From NCBI GenBank assembly GCA_019359505.1, contig JAHHHD010000014.1, positions 62,001 to 126,000 of the forward strand: a stretch of 64,000 nucleotides of DNA. The letters are read 5' to 3'. Source of the DNA: Drouetiella hepatica Uher 2000/2452 (GTDB lineage Bacteria > Cyanobacteriota > Cyanobacteriia > Elainellales > Elainellaceae). Position numbers and translations under genes: made by a program. This document shows, piece by piece, positions 1 through 9,159 of the stretch. The stretch's first letter is position 1, and the number at the start of each line of letters is the position of its first letter. Under the pieces are notes generated by a model. That model searched no databases, was not told the DNA's origin, and saw only the letters and a program-made list of their open reading frames with translations.

Positions 1-873
1 CTCACCCGACTGGCACAACGCACTTTAGGACTAGCATCCGTGGTTCAACCTCGGCTTGCTTCCCGCTACGCGCCTGCGTCTGAGGTCATGATGGAAAACA
101 CACCAGAACAATGGGTAACCCCTCAACCTTCAACAGAAGCACCGGATGTTCCCATTCCTCAGATCCCATTCGAATCTTCCAGTCAAACTGTTCTTTATTC
201 CAACTTAGAAACAAAAAATACTCTTTCTATTGCCCCAACGGAACCCTCTTTCCTAAGCTCTTTGAACGCAACTCAGAATGATCTAGAGCATCTGCCTTCA
301 CCCTCTCAACTCACTCTTTCTTCTCCCACAAGTTCATCTGAACGTTTAGTCAAAAGCACGCCTCTCCTACCGCAACAAAACCTGGAAATTCAGGCTGTTT
401 CTCCTATGAGTGAGAGAGCTGAGCCACCGCAGTTGATTCCATCACCCAGTTTTAAAGAGCCTTCCTCTTCTCCGCCTCCCCAGTCCCTAAAACAACCTGA
501 ACAAGATCCTCAGGTTCGTTCTGCCCGTCTCCCTTTAGTCCCTCCTGCTATTGCTCATTCATCGTCTATTCCCTTGGTTAAGGGGCAGGAGATAAGTATT
601 GGTCAGGAGACAAGTGCTGGCTCTCCGTGGATCACTCTAGAAAATCGTACACAGACAGAATTTGCCTCTACTCAATCTTCTCTTGTTCATTTATCTTCGT
701 CTATCACTCAGCCCATTAATCAACCCGAACCAGAAATTGAGGTTCGGATTGGTCGCATTGAAGTCCGAGGGATACCACCAACGACGCTCAAACCACGTTC
801 CAAATCGACGTCGTCAACTCCAGCTTTATCCCTCAGTGAATACCTCAACCAGCGGGATGGAGGAAAACCATGA
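1..873 (+). CDS. eCIS-associated Pro/Ser-rich protein (5' end outside window)
   Basis: The reading frame is open from base 1, so the gene starts upstream; a GTG at 40 is only an internal candidate start. The visible N-terminal stretch LTRLAQRTLGLA followed by VVQPRLASRYAP resembles the short N-terminal motif of low-complexity proteins encoded beside DUF4255 genes in contractile injection system loci. The remaining ~250 residues are rich in Pro, Ser, Gln and Thr with no enzyme motif, and end in a more ordered segment (EIEVRIGRIEVRGI). Its stop overlaps the next ATG by 4 bases (ATGA), so it is translationally coupled to the DUF4255 gene. A structural or linker role in the injection particle is inferred from context only. 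Confidence 0.7.
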   Translation, partial: LTRLAQRTLGLASVVQPRLASRYAPASEVMMENTPEQWVTPQPSTEAPDVPIPQIPFESSSQTVLYSNLETKNTLSIAPTEPSFLSSLNATQNDLEHLPSPSQLTLSSPTSSSERLVKSTPLLPQQNLEIQAVSPMSERAEPPQLIPSPSFKEPSSSPPPQSLKQPEQDPQVRSARLPLVPPAIAHSSSIPLVKGQEISIGQETSAGSPWITLENRTQTEFASTQSSLVHLSSSITQPINQPEPEIEVRIGRIEVRGIPPTTLKPRSKSTSSTPALSLSEYLNQRDGGKP

Positions 874-2159
874 GTAATGACTTAGCGATCGCAACAGTCA
901 CGGCAACTTTACAAAAATTACTGATTCGAGGAATTCCTGACATCCCAGGTGAAAATGTCACGGTGATACCGCCGGATCGAGCCTTTGGGGGAGGAAATGC
1001 AGCCCTTGATCAAATCAATTTATTTCTCTATCAGATTATGCCCAATGCCAGTTGGCGAAATCGTGATATTCCTAATCAAATCAGACCTGGAGAAACAAGC
1101 CAGCCTCCCTTAGCAATCAATCTTTACTACCTGGTTAGTAGCAATGGCAGCGGAGATGATGGGATCTTAAGCCATCAGTGGTTAGGCAAAGCCATGCGAG
1201 TCTTGCATGATAACGCGGTACTAGACCGAGAGGACATTAGAGCAGCCCTCCTAGAGAACGATCTTCATGAACAAGTGGAACGGGTGCGAATTACACCACT
1301 ATCGCTGTCTCTAGAAGACCTATCAAAACTGTGGACTACGTTTACGACTCCTTATCGGGTATCAACAGCCTATGAAGTGTCTGTCGTACTAATTGAGAGT
1401 ATTCGACCTGCCCGCTCTCCCTTACCTGTGCTGGATCGAATCTTTACAGCTCAACCTAACCTACTGCCGCCATTTCCAACACTCACTCAAATTGAAATAC
1501 CCAATCCACAAAATGCAGCACGCTGTGGGGATGGATCAGCGAATTCTGGAGACGTTATCACCCTCAAAGGATATAACTTAGCCCCTGAGCCTGGTGAAAC
1601 TCCTGAAATACGCCTTCAGCATCCTCGCCAAAAAGAAGCCCTACAACCTCCCAGCATCGAAGATTTCTCTACAACCCAAATTACCTTCCGCCTGCCTGAC
1701 AATCCCGATCCTATCCCCCTTGCGACTGAACCGCTGGAAGATCCAGACCAGTGGTTAATCGGCGTCTACAGAGTCACAGTGGAAGTTAGCCGAATTCGCC
1801 AGTTTCCTGATAGCTCCAATATTCGTGAAACTCGTACGACTAATGAATTGACATTGGCGATCGCCCCTCGCATCACCAATCTAAGTTATGTTGCTGCTAC
1901 ACGTCAGTTGACTTTGACCTGTACACCCCGTATTCTTCCTGAACAGCGTACTTTTTTGCTGATTGGCGATTTCCAGGTCGCGAGTGACGATATTGCAGCC
2001 CCAACCAATACTCTGGAATTTACCCTTCCTTCTATGGTTCCTGCAGGCGATTATTTTGTGCGTTTACGAGTTGATGGAATAGATAGTTTGCTGATCACAC
2101 GTCGAGGCACACCACCTAAATTAGAATTTGACCCAGGACAAAAGGTAACGGTATCATGA
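870..2159 (+). CDS. DUF4255 / Pvc16-like tail cap protein of a contractile injection system
   Basis: Residues ~5-190 have the features of the DUF4255 (Pvc16 N-terminal) family: an N-terminal helix, the stretch ENVTVIPPDRA, then INLFLYQIMPN, RPPLAINLYYL-like text (QPPLAINLYYLVS) and a GDDGILSHQWLGKAM-type block. Members are thought to cap or terminate the tube/sheath of phage-tail-like particles. The C-terminal ~230 residues look like one or two Ig-like/IPT beta domains (GDVITLKGYNLAP, then EIRLQHPRQ), common in longer family members. The gene overlaps its neighbours on both sides by 4 bases (ATGA), placing it inside an eCIS operon. Family assignment is strong; the structural role is taken from the family. 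Confidence 0.88.
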   Translation: MSNDLAIATVTATLQKLLIRGIPDIPGENVTVIPPDRAFGGGNAALDQINLFLYQIMPNASWRNRDIPNQIRPGETSQPPLAINLYYLVSSNGSGDDGILSHQWLGKAMRVLHDNAVLDREDIRAALLENDLHEQVERVRITPLSLSLEDLSKLWTTFTTPYRVSTAYEVSVVLIESIRPARSPLPVLDRIFTAQPNLLPPFPTLTQIEIPNPQNAARCGDGSANSGDVITLKGYNLAPEPGETPEIRLQHPRQKEALQPPSIEDFSTTQITFRLPDNPDPIPLATEPLEDPDQWLIGVYRVTVEVSRIRQFPDSSNIRETRTTNELTLAIAPRITNLSYVAATRQLTLTCTPRILPEQRTFLLIGDFQVASDDIAAPTNTLEFTLPSMVPAGDYFVRLRVDGIDSLLITRRGTPPKLEFDPGQKVTVS

Positions 2160-4207
2160 GTAGCCTGGAGCAATGGCAAGTTGACAATGATCAGTATTTG
2201 GCAGTCGCATTGCATTGGCTCCGGTTGCGGCTGACAAAAATTGCTGAGACAACTACCAGCGCCGCTCCATCTAGTAAAGGACTCCTACCCCATCGATTAA
2301 CAACTCCAGTTTCATCCGTCATATCAGATGAACTCACGCAGGCAGAACAGGCGCTTGCAGAAGCAGCCCAAATGCAGCCTGCTCCTGCGCTGGTAGTTTT
2401 GAGCGAACAATTTGGTTTATCGCCATTTGAACAAAATGTTCTACTCCTGTGCACAGCCCCAGAACTCGATACTCAAATACCGACTCTGTGTGCACAAGCA
2501 CAGGATAATTCCAACTGGAGCTACCCAACGTTTGCACTAGCCCTGACCTGTTTTGAACAACCGACCTGGGATGCCTTGTCCCCCGAACGTCCGCTACGCT
2601 ATTGGCGATTTCTTGAAATCAATCAATCCAGCACTCAGTCCTTGACCATCAGTGCGTTGCGGGTCGATGAGCGAATTGTTAACTATATCAAAGGGTTAAA
2701 CTATCTAGACGATCGCTTAACGTCTTTTTTGCTTCCTCTAGATATCCCTCATCAGTCGGTAGAGTTACCGCCATCACAGCAGACTGCCGTTGAAACGGTG
2801 ATTCATTCTTTGGAGCAATCAAACTGGGAAAACCCAACCATGCAGTTGGTGGGTTTAGATTCCCTCAGCAAACAATTGATAGCTCAACAGGTAGCTGCTC
2901 TCTTGAATACTAACCTTTATCGATTGCCAGTAGAACTCTTACCCTCTCAAGCTGGCGAACTCGAAACCCTTGCCCGACTGTGGCATCGGGAAAGTTTGCT
3001 GTTGCCGATTACCTTGTATTTAGATGCTCATGAGCGTGAAGGAGCTAGTTTTGAAGGTGCGATGCAACCCTTGCATCGATTTCTAACTCGCAGTGGTGGG
3101 TTAATTTTTATCAGCAGTAGGGAAGCTCAACCAGGGGTAGCTCGGAGTGATCAGACGATCGATATCCAAAAACCAACCCATGTAGAACAGCAGCAATTAT
3201 GGACAGATGCTTTGGGAACGGCAGCAGATCATCTTCCAGGTTGGTTGTCTAGTCAGTTCAATCTCAATTCTGCTGCAATTACTGAAATCTCGCAATCGGC
3301 TCTGACTGCATCAAAGGCATCCTCTAATTCGTTCTCCGATCAAGTCTGGCGTACATGCTTGTCCTACACTCGTCCTAGATTAGATACCCTCGCTCAACGT
3401 CTTGATCCAAAGGCAACGTGGGAAGCTTTAGTTTTATCCAATGAAGAGCTTAATCTATTACATCAGATTGTGGAGCAAGTCCGTCATCGAAGCATAGTGT
3501 ATCAACAATGGGGTTTTCAACAACGAATGAATCGGGGACTCGGTATCAGCGCTTTGTTTTCAGGCGAAAGTGGAACTGGCAAAACGATGGCGGCAGAAGT
3601 CATTGCGAATGATTTACAGTTAAGTTTATACCGCATTGATCTATCCGCCGTCGTTAGTAAATACATTGGCGAAACAGAGAAAAATTTGCGGCGGCTATTT
3701 GATGCAGCAGAAGATGGAGGAACAATCCTGTTTTTTGATGAAGCGGATGCGCTGTTTGGCAAACGGAGTGAGGTAAAAGACTCACACGATCGCTATGCCA
3801 ACATTGAAATCAATTATCTGCTGCAACGAATAGAATCGTATCGGGGGCTAGCAATTCTTGCCACAAATTTGAAGAATGCACTAGACCAGGCATTCATGCG
3901 GCGGCTTCGTTTTATTATCAACTTCCCATTTCCTGGCGTTAAGGAACGGAGTCTAATTTGGCAAAAAGCTTTTCCGCCGGAAATGCCAACCCAAGATATA
4001 GATTTCAACCGTCTAGCCAAACTTAATCTTACTGGAGGCAGTATCCATAATGTTGTTCTGACGGCAGCTTTTCTTGCAGCCCATGCAGGCACACCTGTCA
4101 CCATGTCGGTAGTCCTTACTGCGGCTCGTACAGAATTTCGCAAGCTCGATCGCCCCATCAATGAAGCTGAGTTTCGCTGGCATTCTTCAGCAGAAGTCGT
4201 CCGATGA
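2156..4207 (+). CDS. AAA+ ATPase of the contractile injection system (Pvc15-like)
   Basis: A 683-residue protein with a non-catalytic N-terminal half (~1-430, helical plus a degenerate AAA-like domain) and a canonical C-terminal AAA+ module. Walker A is SGESGTGKTMAAE (~residue 470), Walker B is TILFFDEADALFGKRSE, sensor 1 is LAILATNLKNALD and the arginine-finger region is AFMRRLRFIINFPFPG. This two-part layout matches the eCIS ATPase (Pvc15/Cis15), proposed to help load cargo or assemble the particle. It starts inside the stop of the DUF4255 gene (ATGA overlap) and its own stop overlaps the next ATG. Confidence 0.9.
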   Translation: MSSLEQWQVDNDQYLAVALHWLRLRLTKIAETTTSAAPSSKGLLPHRLTTPVSSVISDELTQAEQALAEAAQMQPAPALVVLSEQFGLSPFEQNVLLLCTAPELDTQIPTLCAQAQDNSNWSYPTFALALTCFEQPTWDALSPERPLRYWRFLEINQSSTQSLTISALRVDERIVNYIKGLNYLDDRLTSFLLPLDIPHQSVELPPSQQTAVETVIHSLEQSNWENPTMQLVGLDSLSKQLIAQQVAALLNTNLYRLPVELLPSQAGELETLARLWHRESLLLPITLYLDAHEREGASFEGAMQPLHRFLTRSGGLIFISSREAQPGVARSDQTIDIQKPTHVEQQQLWTDALGTAADHLPGWLSSQFNLNSAAITEISQSALTASKASSNSFSDQVWRTCLSYTRPRLDTLAQRLDPKATWEALVLSNEELNLLHQIVEQVRHRSIVYQQWGFQQRMNRGLGISALFSGESGTGKTMAAEVIANDLQLSLYRIDLSAVVSKYIGETEKNLRRLFDAAEDGGTILFFDEADALFGKRSEVKDSHDRYANIEINYLLQRIESYRGLAILATNLKNALDQAFMRRLRFIINFPFPGVKERSLIWQKAFPPEMPTQDIDFNRLAKLNLTGGSIHNVVLTAAFLAAHAGTPVTMSVVLTAARTEFRKLDRPINEAEFRWHSSAEVVR

Positions 4208-4461
4208 ACATGAAGATTCTGATTGATCGGATTGTTCTAGATAGCGGGAATCTCTCTCCTAGTCAACGTCGTCGCTTGCAGACGGATATAGAAACTGAAC
4301 TCACCTATCTACTAACCGCCAATGGTATTCCCGATCGTTTGAAGTATGGTAAGACAGTTTCTAATTTATCAGTTCATGTAGACGATGTTCCTTCGGATAT
4401 GCACTCTGCCAAACTTGGACAAAGTATTGCCCATTCCATTTATAGTGAATTGAATAGGTAG
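4204..4461 (+). CDS. small protein at the end of the eCIS operon
   Basis: An 85-residue protein whose start overlaps the ATPase stop by 4 bases, so it is very probably the last gene of the eCIS operon. It begins MNMKILIDRIVLD and contains LSPSQRRRLQTDIETEL, a pattern I associate with short proteins found next to eCIS ATPases. There is no signal peptide, membrane segment or enzyme motif. The second ATG (4210) is an alternative start. The function is not known. Confidence 0.75.
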   Translation: MNMKILIDRIVLDSGNLSPSQRRRLQTDIETELTYLLTANGIPDRLKYGKTVSNLSVHVDDVPSDMHSAKLGQSIAHSIYSELNR

Positions 4462-4723
4462 ATCTGAAATTGATGTCTGATGATACCCCTCATTAATTAC
4501 TCTATTGGGATGAAAATATAAGCTGTAAGTTGAGCTGATGGACAATGGGGCAAACAAACTGATTCATCTGGTCGGTGAGTAGCTCAAATCCAGATCATAA
4601 GGAGGCGATCGGGAAGACTTGTAACTACCGCTTGAGCCAGTTAAAACAAATCAACGGTTGGATGATCAAGCGCAAATTGTTGAGTAAGTTCTTCCAACCG
4701 CTCTGTATTAAATGTCATGCAAA

Positions 4724-4745
4724 ATAGTACCCGCGCGGGTACTAT
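4724..4745. repeat. 22-base perfect palindrome
   Basis: The core AGTACCCGCGCGGGTACT is perfectly self-complementary and extends by two further base pairs on each side (AT...AT). A diverged copy of one half-to-half core (AGTGCCCGCGCAGGTAC) occurs in another gene-free region at about 50932-50948. It could be a binding site for a dimeric protein or part of a dispersed intergenic repeat; the sequence alone does not decide. Confidence 0.6.
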
Positions 4746-5045
4746 GCCAACAGGTCATTTCGTTTGAAAATCTAGCAGAATAGGAAAAAGAATAAGTTAA
4801 GACATGCTGAAGAATAAATCTATTGATGTTCGTGAAAGCTATGCTTACGAAGACATTCAGGGTATGAGCCAGCAAACCGATATTTACACCGCGTATTAAG
4901 GGCATCGCGACCTCAATCTTAGCTTTTCCCTCGTTGATTAATTGTCTGAGCGATCGCCCAACAGATTCAGCCATTTATCTTCTTCGCGGTAAATCCGCTC
5001 ATGTAGAAGAGCATTTTTTAGGGCAGTCTTTTTACGCATCAATTG

Positions 5046-5123
5046 CTCTGAGCATTGGAGGTTCGTTCTACCTCTTTCAATACTCAGAGTTGAGCTTGTG
5101 ATAGACTCACAGCTTTCACAAGC
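5046..5123 (+). promoter_or_regulatory. two consecutive hairpins upstream of the wall hydrolase
   Basis: The first pairs CTCTGAGCATTG (5046-5057) with CAATACTCAGAG (5078-5089), 11 of 12 matched, with an extra GAGG/CCTC pairing inside. The second pairs GCTTGTGA (5094-5101) with TCACAAGC (5116-5123). They end ~50 bases before the start codon at 5177. They may terminate upstream transcription or act in the leader of the hydrolase mRNA; neither has a clear T tract. Confidence 0.35.
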
Positions 5124-5176
5124 CGAATCTCAAAGAAACCTGAATCGCTCTTATTCAAGCATCGAGGAGTACGCTA

Positions 5177-6805
5177 ATGACAACGTTTCAAGAACTTGAT
5201 CCTAACTCGCACTCTGGTCATCATCAAGACCCCAAAGCTGCCTGTACTGCAGATGTGGGTTTAACTGAAGCAGAAATAGAAGCCTTTAGCTGGGGCACCA
5301 GAGGTATCTTTGAACAAATGCCCAAATCTGGCTCTGGGTTTGACTGTTATTCAGGCGATGGCGATCGCTATGGGCTGCCAGAAGTCATTCAGGTTCTTAA
5401 ATATGTTTGTGCCAAGTGGGACAAGCTCTATACCAGCGGTCCACGAGTTGGAATTGGAGACATTAGCTATCCCAACGGTGGCCCGATGCCTCCCCATTCC
5501 TCTCATCAACATGGCGTCGATGTTGACATTGCCCTGGTTGCCAGCACCCACGAAGAGATTGGTCTCACTTGGGAGGATTCCAAATATTCTCGGCAGCGAA
5601 CTCAGCAACTCATTGATCTATTCCGTAATAATCCGATTCTCAACGTCCGAACTATCTTTTTCAACGATCCCAACATTCAAGGCGTAGAACATTGGGCAGG
5701 ACATGATAACCATTTCCATGTCAGCTTCTTTTCTCCCGGAGTTGCTCCTGCTGCTCACAGTAGCGACCAGCAAGGCAGTCTAAAACTAGTTTCGCCGCCT
5801 ATGAAGGGCGATCGCGTCCGCCAACTGCAAGAGGATCTGGTGAAAGCAGGTTTCTCGATCGGTACAGATGGTATCTTCGGTGCCCAAACCGACGCAGCCG
5901 TGCGGAGGTTTCAGGATGAGCAGGGGCTAGAAATTGATGGTGCGGTAGGACCCGTGACGCAGGCAAAACTGGCGCAGGTGATCCGCGAGCAGGCAAGCGG
6001 GGGAGTAGCCCGTGGCGCTGAACCGCTGGGGTTAAAGCTCCAGGATATTGTTGATCAAAACAAATCGATTCCATTCGAGAACATTAACGCAGGCGTGCTG
6101 GTTGATGATGAAAGGCTCTGTACCGAAATTCAGACCATTCTTCGTGCCAATGGGCTTCTAGAAGTTGCAGACGGTCTCTATGGTCCTAAAACACGGGAGG
6201 CACTGCGTCGCTTCAAAGCAAGTCACCAACTCGGCGGTGGCGATGTGTTGGGTGCAACCACAGCTAAGTCTCTGCTGGTAGCTAGACCTGCTGCTGGAGC
6301 GCTACCTGACTGGCAGGGGGGCGACAAACAGGCGACGATTCAGGCAATCATCCAGGAAGCTCGTCGCCAAGGGATTAACTTGCGATCGCAAATCGCCTAC
6401 ATTTTGGCAACCGTGCAGCACGAAACGAATGACACATTTCAACCTGTACGAGAAGCCTATTTCTTAGGTGAGCCGAAAGCAGAAAATTATCGGCAAACGC
6501 TGCGTTACTATCCCTTCTACGGACGCGGCTATGTGCAGCTGACCTGGGACTTTAACTATCGGGAATATTCCAATCTGCTGGCACTAGATTTGGTCAATGA
6601 ACCCGATCTGGTGATGCGTCCTGAGATTTCGCTCTTCGTTTTAATTGACGGCATGAAGCGAGGTGTGTTCACTGGCGTGGGGATGGATCAGTATATTACG
6701 GACGATCGCCCTGATTTCCGCAACGCCCGTCGCATTATTAACGGACTTGATGAAGCCGATCGGATTGTGGGTTATGCGATGAACTGGCAGATAAGACTGG
6801 CTTAG
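5177..6805 (+). CDS. bifunctional cell-wall hydrolase: M74 (MepA-like) peptidase + 2 peptidoglycan-binding domains + GH19-like lysozyme
   Basis: Residues ~30-185 form a penicillin-insensitive murein endopeptidase-like domain. HSSHQHGVDVD supplies H107, H110 and D117, and GHDNHFH supplies H176, H179 and H181, with the same spacing as the zinc and catalytic residues of E. coli MepA. Two PG_binding_1 domains follow (~205-268 and ~315-365; DGIFGAQTDAAVRRFQ, DGLYGPKTREALRRFK). The C-terminal ~165 residues are GH19 chitinase/lysozyme-like: the catalytic Glu is expected in VQHETNDTF and the sugar-binding core is GRGYVQLTWDFNY. It would cut peptide cross-links and glycan strands. No signal peptide is visible, so export by the neighbouring injection system, or action after lysis, is a plausible inference. 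It is 715 bases from the eCIS operon, same strand. Confidence 0.88.
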   Translation: MTTFQELDPNSHSGHHQDPKAACTADVGLTEAEIEAFSWGTRGIFEQMPKSGSGFDCYSGDGDRYGLPEVIQVLKYVCAKWDKLYTSGPRVGIGDISYPNGGPMPPHSSHQHGVDVDIALVASTHEEIGLTWEDSKYSRQRTQQLIDLFRNNPILNVRTIFFNDPNIQGVEHWAGHDNHFHVSFFSPGVAPAAHSSDQQGSLKLVSPPMKGDRVRQLQEDLVKAGFSIGTDGIFGAQTDAAVRRFQDEQGLEIDGAVGPVTQAKLAQVIREQASGGVARGAEPLGLKLQDIVDQNKSIPFENINAGVLVDDERLCTEIQTILRANGLLEVADGLYGPKTREALRRFKASHQLGGGDVLGATTAKSLLVARPAAGALPDWQGGDKQATIQAIIQEARRQGINLRSQIAYILATVQHETNDTFQPVREAYFLGEPKAENYRQTLRYYPFYGRGYVQLTWDFNYREYSNLLALDLVNEPDLVMRPEISLFVLIDGMKRGVFTGVGMDQYITDDRPDFRNARRIINGLDEADRIVGYAMNWQIRLA

Positions 6806-6937
6806 TGACCAAGGCGATCGAAATTACTCTTCATTATAAAGCATCGGGCTTGTTCACAGGCGATCGATCAACGTTTGACGGAGAACAAGTCCTTAACTGT
6901 GGTTTGACAAAAACTAGACAACTTCAGAGGAATCAAC

Positions 6938-9028
6938 GTGTCTGAACCCGTGACTTCTGCCCCAAATCTCTATGCTTTGCTCATCGGCATCGACAACTAC
7001 AAGCCAAATCCCTGGTACAAAAGCTTGCAAGGATGTGTACGCGATATTAATCTAGTCGATGATTTTCTTCGACAAACCCTACAGCCTGCTCCCAAGCAAA
7101 TTTACAAATTAGTCTCCCCTAACCCAGACAATGCTGTTCTGCTTGATCTCAGAGCGACCCAAGAGCAAGATGTTCTGCCGACCTACGCTAATATCGTCAA
7201 TGCCTTCAAAGAAATTACAGATAAAGCCGAACCCAAAGATTTAGTTTATATCCACTACTCTGGACATGGTGGACGGACAACCACAATCTTTTCTGAGATC
7301 AAAGGAGAGGGGCAGAATGATGAGGGAATTGTGCCCATGGATATCGGCGAACAGCAGGGACAATATCTCCGCGATGTAGAGCTTGCGACGCTGCTAAAAC
7401 GCCTGACCGATAAAGGAGTAGTCGTCACCATTATCCTCGATAGCTGTCATTCAGGAGGGGCAACTCGGGGTGATTGTGATATTCGAGGCTCTAATGACAT
7501 AGACACAACCAGTCGATCGCAAGATAGCCTGGTCGCCTCCCGTGACGAATTGATTAGCAACTGGAAAGCCCTCACTGATGGCAACAAACAATCGTCTTGG
7601 CTGCCCGAATCGAGAGACTATGTGCTGCTAGCTGCCTGTCGCCCGACCGAGTATGCCTATGAGTATGCGGTGAATGGCAAAGATCGACATGGGGCACTCA
7701 CCTACTGGATGATTGATACGCTGAAAAGCGGCATCTCTGGATTAACTTACAAATCCTTGCACGATCGCGTCGGTGCCAAGATTCAGAGCAAGTTCCCTAG
7801 CCAATTACCGATGTTATTGGGTGAGAGCGATCGAGCCGTGTTTGGCAGCGATCGTGTGTCTACTCAATATGCGGTTATAGTCCTTCAAGTCGATGCCAAT
7901 CAAACCCGGCTTAAATTGGCAGCAGGATTGGCACAGGGCCTAAGCAGCGGTACAAGATTCGCGGTCTATCCTTTAGGCACAACTGATTTCACCGACAAGC
8001 AGAAGCAAGTAGCGATCGTTGAGGTGACTGAGGTGGAAGCCTCTAGCTCATCTGCAAAGGTGTTGGCAGAGCAAGACGGCGGCATTGCCATGAAAGGACA
8101 GATTGAACAGGGCGCGCCTGCGGTCATCCTCTCTGTTCCTGTTGATTTGGTGCGTCGAGTGCGGTTGTTTGGCGACAAGAAACTGGGAGAGGCAGAAAAT
8201 GATCTGCCCACTCAAGCTTTGGTTGATCAGCAAGCAGTAGCTCTTTTGGCATTGCGACAGGCATTAGCAGGCAACGGCTGGGTGGTTGAAGTGCAGGATG
8301 ATGATGAAGCCCACTATCAGGTAGCCGTTGGGAAAAGTGGGGAGTATGAGATCTGTATTGGGATGCCTCTGGCAAACCTTACGCCTCTGCTGCTCACTAG
8401 CGATCCAGAGGCCCCCAAGGAGGTCGTGAAGCGGTTAATTCACTTGGCGAAGTATCAGTCTGTTCAAGAATTGGATAATCTTACCTCTGAGCTAAGTGAT
8501 GCTGTCGAATTTGAGCTGTTAAACCAAAACAAGCAGCCTTTACCCAATCCCAATAACATCACTTTGCAGCAAGGTGAGTTAGTTTATCTGCGACTTAAGA
8601 ATACCTCTGTTCAGCCCCTAAATGTGGCGGTGCTTGATTTAGAACCCACCTGGGAGGTATCACAGATTCCCATTCAGGGGCTTGATGCTCCATTCTTTCA
8701 GTTAGTGCCCAATCAATCCATCGATATCCGGCTGCGTTTCACGGTGCCGGAAGGTAAAGGGTACACTCAAGCGAAGGAAATGCTTAAATTGTTTGCTACT
8801 CGTGGCCCTGCTGATTTTCGCTGGCTCAAACTACCATCCCTGGATCAAGAAATTGAACGGAAGGCATCACGGGGAACTCGCAGCATTAGCAATTCCTTCG
8901 GCAAGCTACTAGAAGCAGTAGGTGAAGACACTGATGCTGCACCTCAGCTCACCCGCGCTGCTGTCTATGAGCCAGACCCCAGTGCAGAGTGGGTAACGAA
9001 GCAGATTCAAATGACGGTGAAGCAATAG
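6938..9028 (+). CDS. caspase family protease (type I metacaspase/orthocaspase-like)
   Basis: The GTG start at 6938 follows an AGAGGA ribosome site. Residues ~10-310 are a C14 caspase domain: LYALLIGIDNY opening strand, catalytic His110 in YIHYSGHGG and catalytic Cys170 in IILDSCHSGG, with a later conserved block YVLLAACRPTEYAYE and HGALTYWMI. Orthocaspases cleave after basic residues, usually with calcium. The remaining ~380 residues are beta-rich (two related segments, e.g. RFAVYPLGT and LVYLRLKNTSVQPLNVAVLDLEP), as in caspases carrying a C-terminal beta-sandwich regulatory region. It opens the protease/STAND cluster that continues downstream on the same strand. Confidence 0.92.
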   Translation: MSEPVTSAPNLYALLIGIDNYKPNPWYKSLQGCVRDINLVDDFLRQTLQPAPKQIYKLVSPNPDNAVLLDLRATQEQDVLPTYANIVNAFKEITDKAEPKDLVYIHYSGHGGRTTTIFSEIKGEGQNDEGIVPMDIGEQQGQYLRDVELATLLKRLTDKGVVVTIILDSCHSGGATRGDCDIRGSNDIDTTSRSQDSLVASRDELISNWKALTDGNKQSSWLPESRDYVLLAACRPTEYAYEYAVNGKDRHGALTYWMIDTLKSGISGLTYKSLHDRVGAKIQSKFPSQLPMLLGESDRAVFGSDRVSTQYAVIVLQVDANQTRLKLAAGLAQGLSSGTRFAVYPLGTTDFTDKQKQVAIVEVTEVEASSSSAKVLAEQDGGIAMKGQIEQGAPAVILSVPVDLVRRVRLFGDKKLGEAENDLPTQALVDQQAVALLALRQALAGNGWVVEVQDDDEAHYQVAVGKSGEYEICIGMPLANLTPLLLTSDPEAPKEVVKRLIHLAKYQSVQELDNLTSELSDAVEFELLNQNKQPLPNPNNITLQQGELVYLRLKNTSVQPLNVAVLDLEPTWEVSQIPIQGLDAPFFQLVPNQSIDIRLRFTVPEGKGYTQAKEMLKLFATRGPADFRWLKLPSLDQEIERKASRGTRSISNSFGKLLEAVGEDTDAAPQLTRAAVYEPDPSAEWVTKQIQMTVKQ

Positions 9029-9036
9029 TCGATGAG

Positions 9037-9065
9037 AGGGGCTACTCTAGATTCAGGTAGCCCCT
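9037..9065 (+). terminator. hairpin after the caspase gene
   Basis: AGGGGCTAC (9037-9045) pairs perfectly with GTAGCCCCT (9057-9065) around an 11-base loop, starting 9 bases after the caspase stop codon. There is no T run behind it, so it is either a weak intrinsic terminator or an mRNA 3'-end stabiliser. Confidence 0.4.
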
Positions 9066-9159
9066 GCTCTGATCTGTACAGGAGCTAACACAACTGGAAA
9101 ACTTCAATCGTGGATATAAACGCGAGTATTGACAGCTTACTGTAACACCGTGAAAAGTA

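Larger units (their letters stand above)
4462..5176. other. intergenic region between eCIS operon and wall hydrolase
   Basis: About 715 bases without a convincing gene. It holds a 22-base perfect palindrome (4724-4745) and two hairpins just before the hydrolase (5046-5123). On the minus strand, a hydrophobic 88-residue frame (4974-4708) overlaps a frame starting at 4718 that reads MTFNTERLEELTQQFALDH and, after an in-frame TAA, continues LAQAVVTSLPDRLLMIWI. This looks like decayed coding DNA, perhaps from a former mobile or toxin-type gene, but I cannot name a family. Confidence 0.5.

Noticed and set aside
4708-4974. 88-residue hydrophobic minus-strand frame
   Set aside because: No family, no clear ribosome site, and it lies in what looks like decayed DNA; noted only within the intergenic entry.
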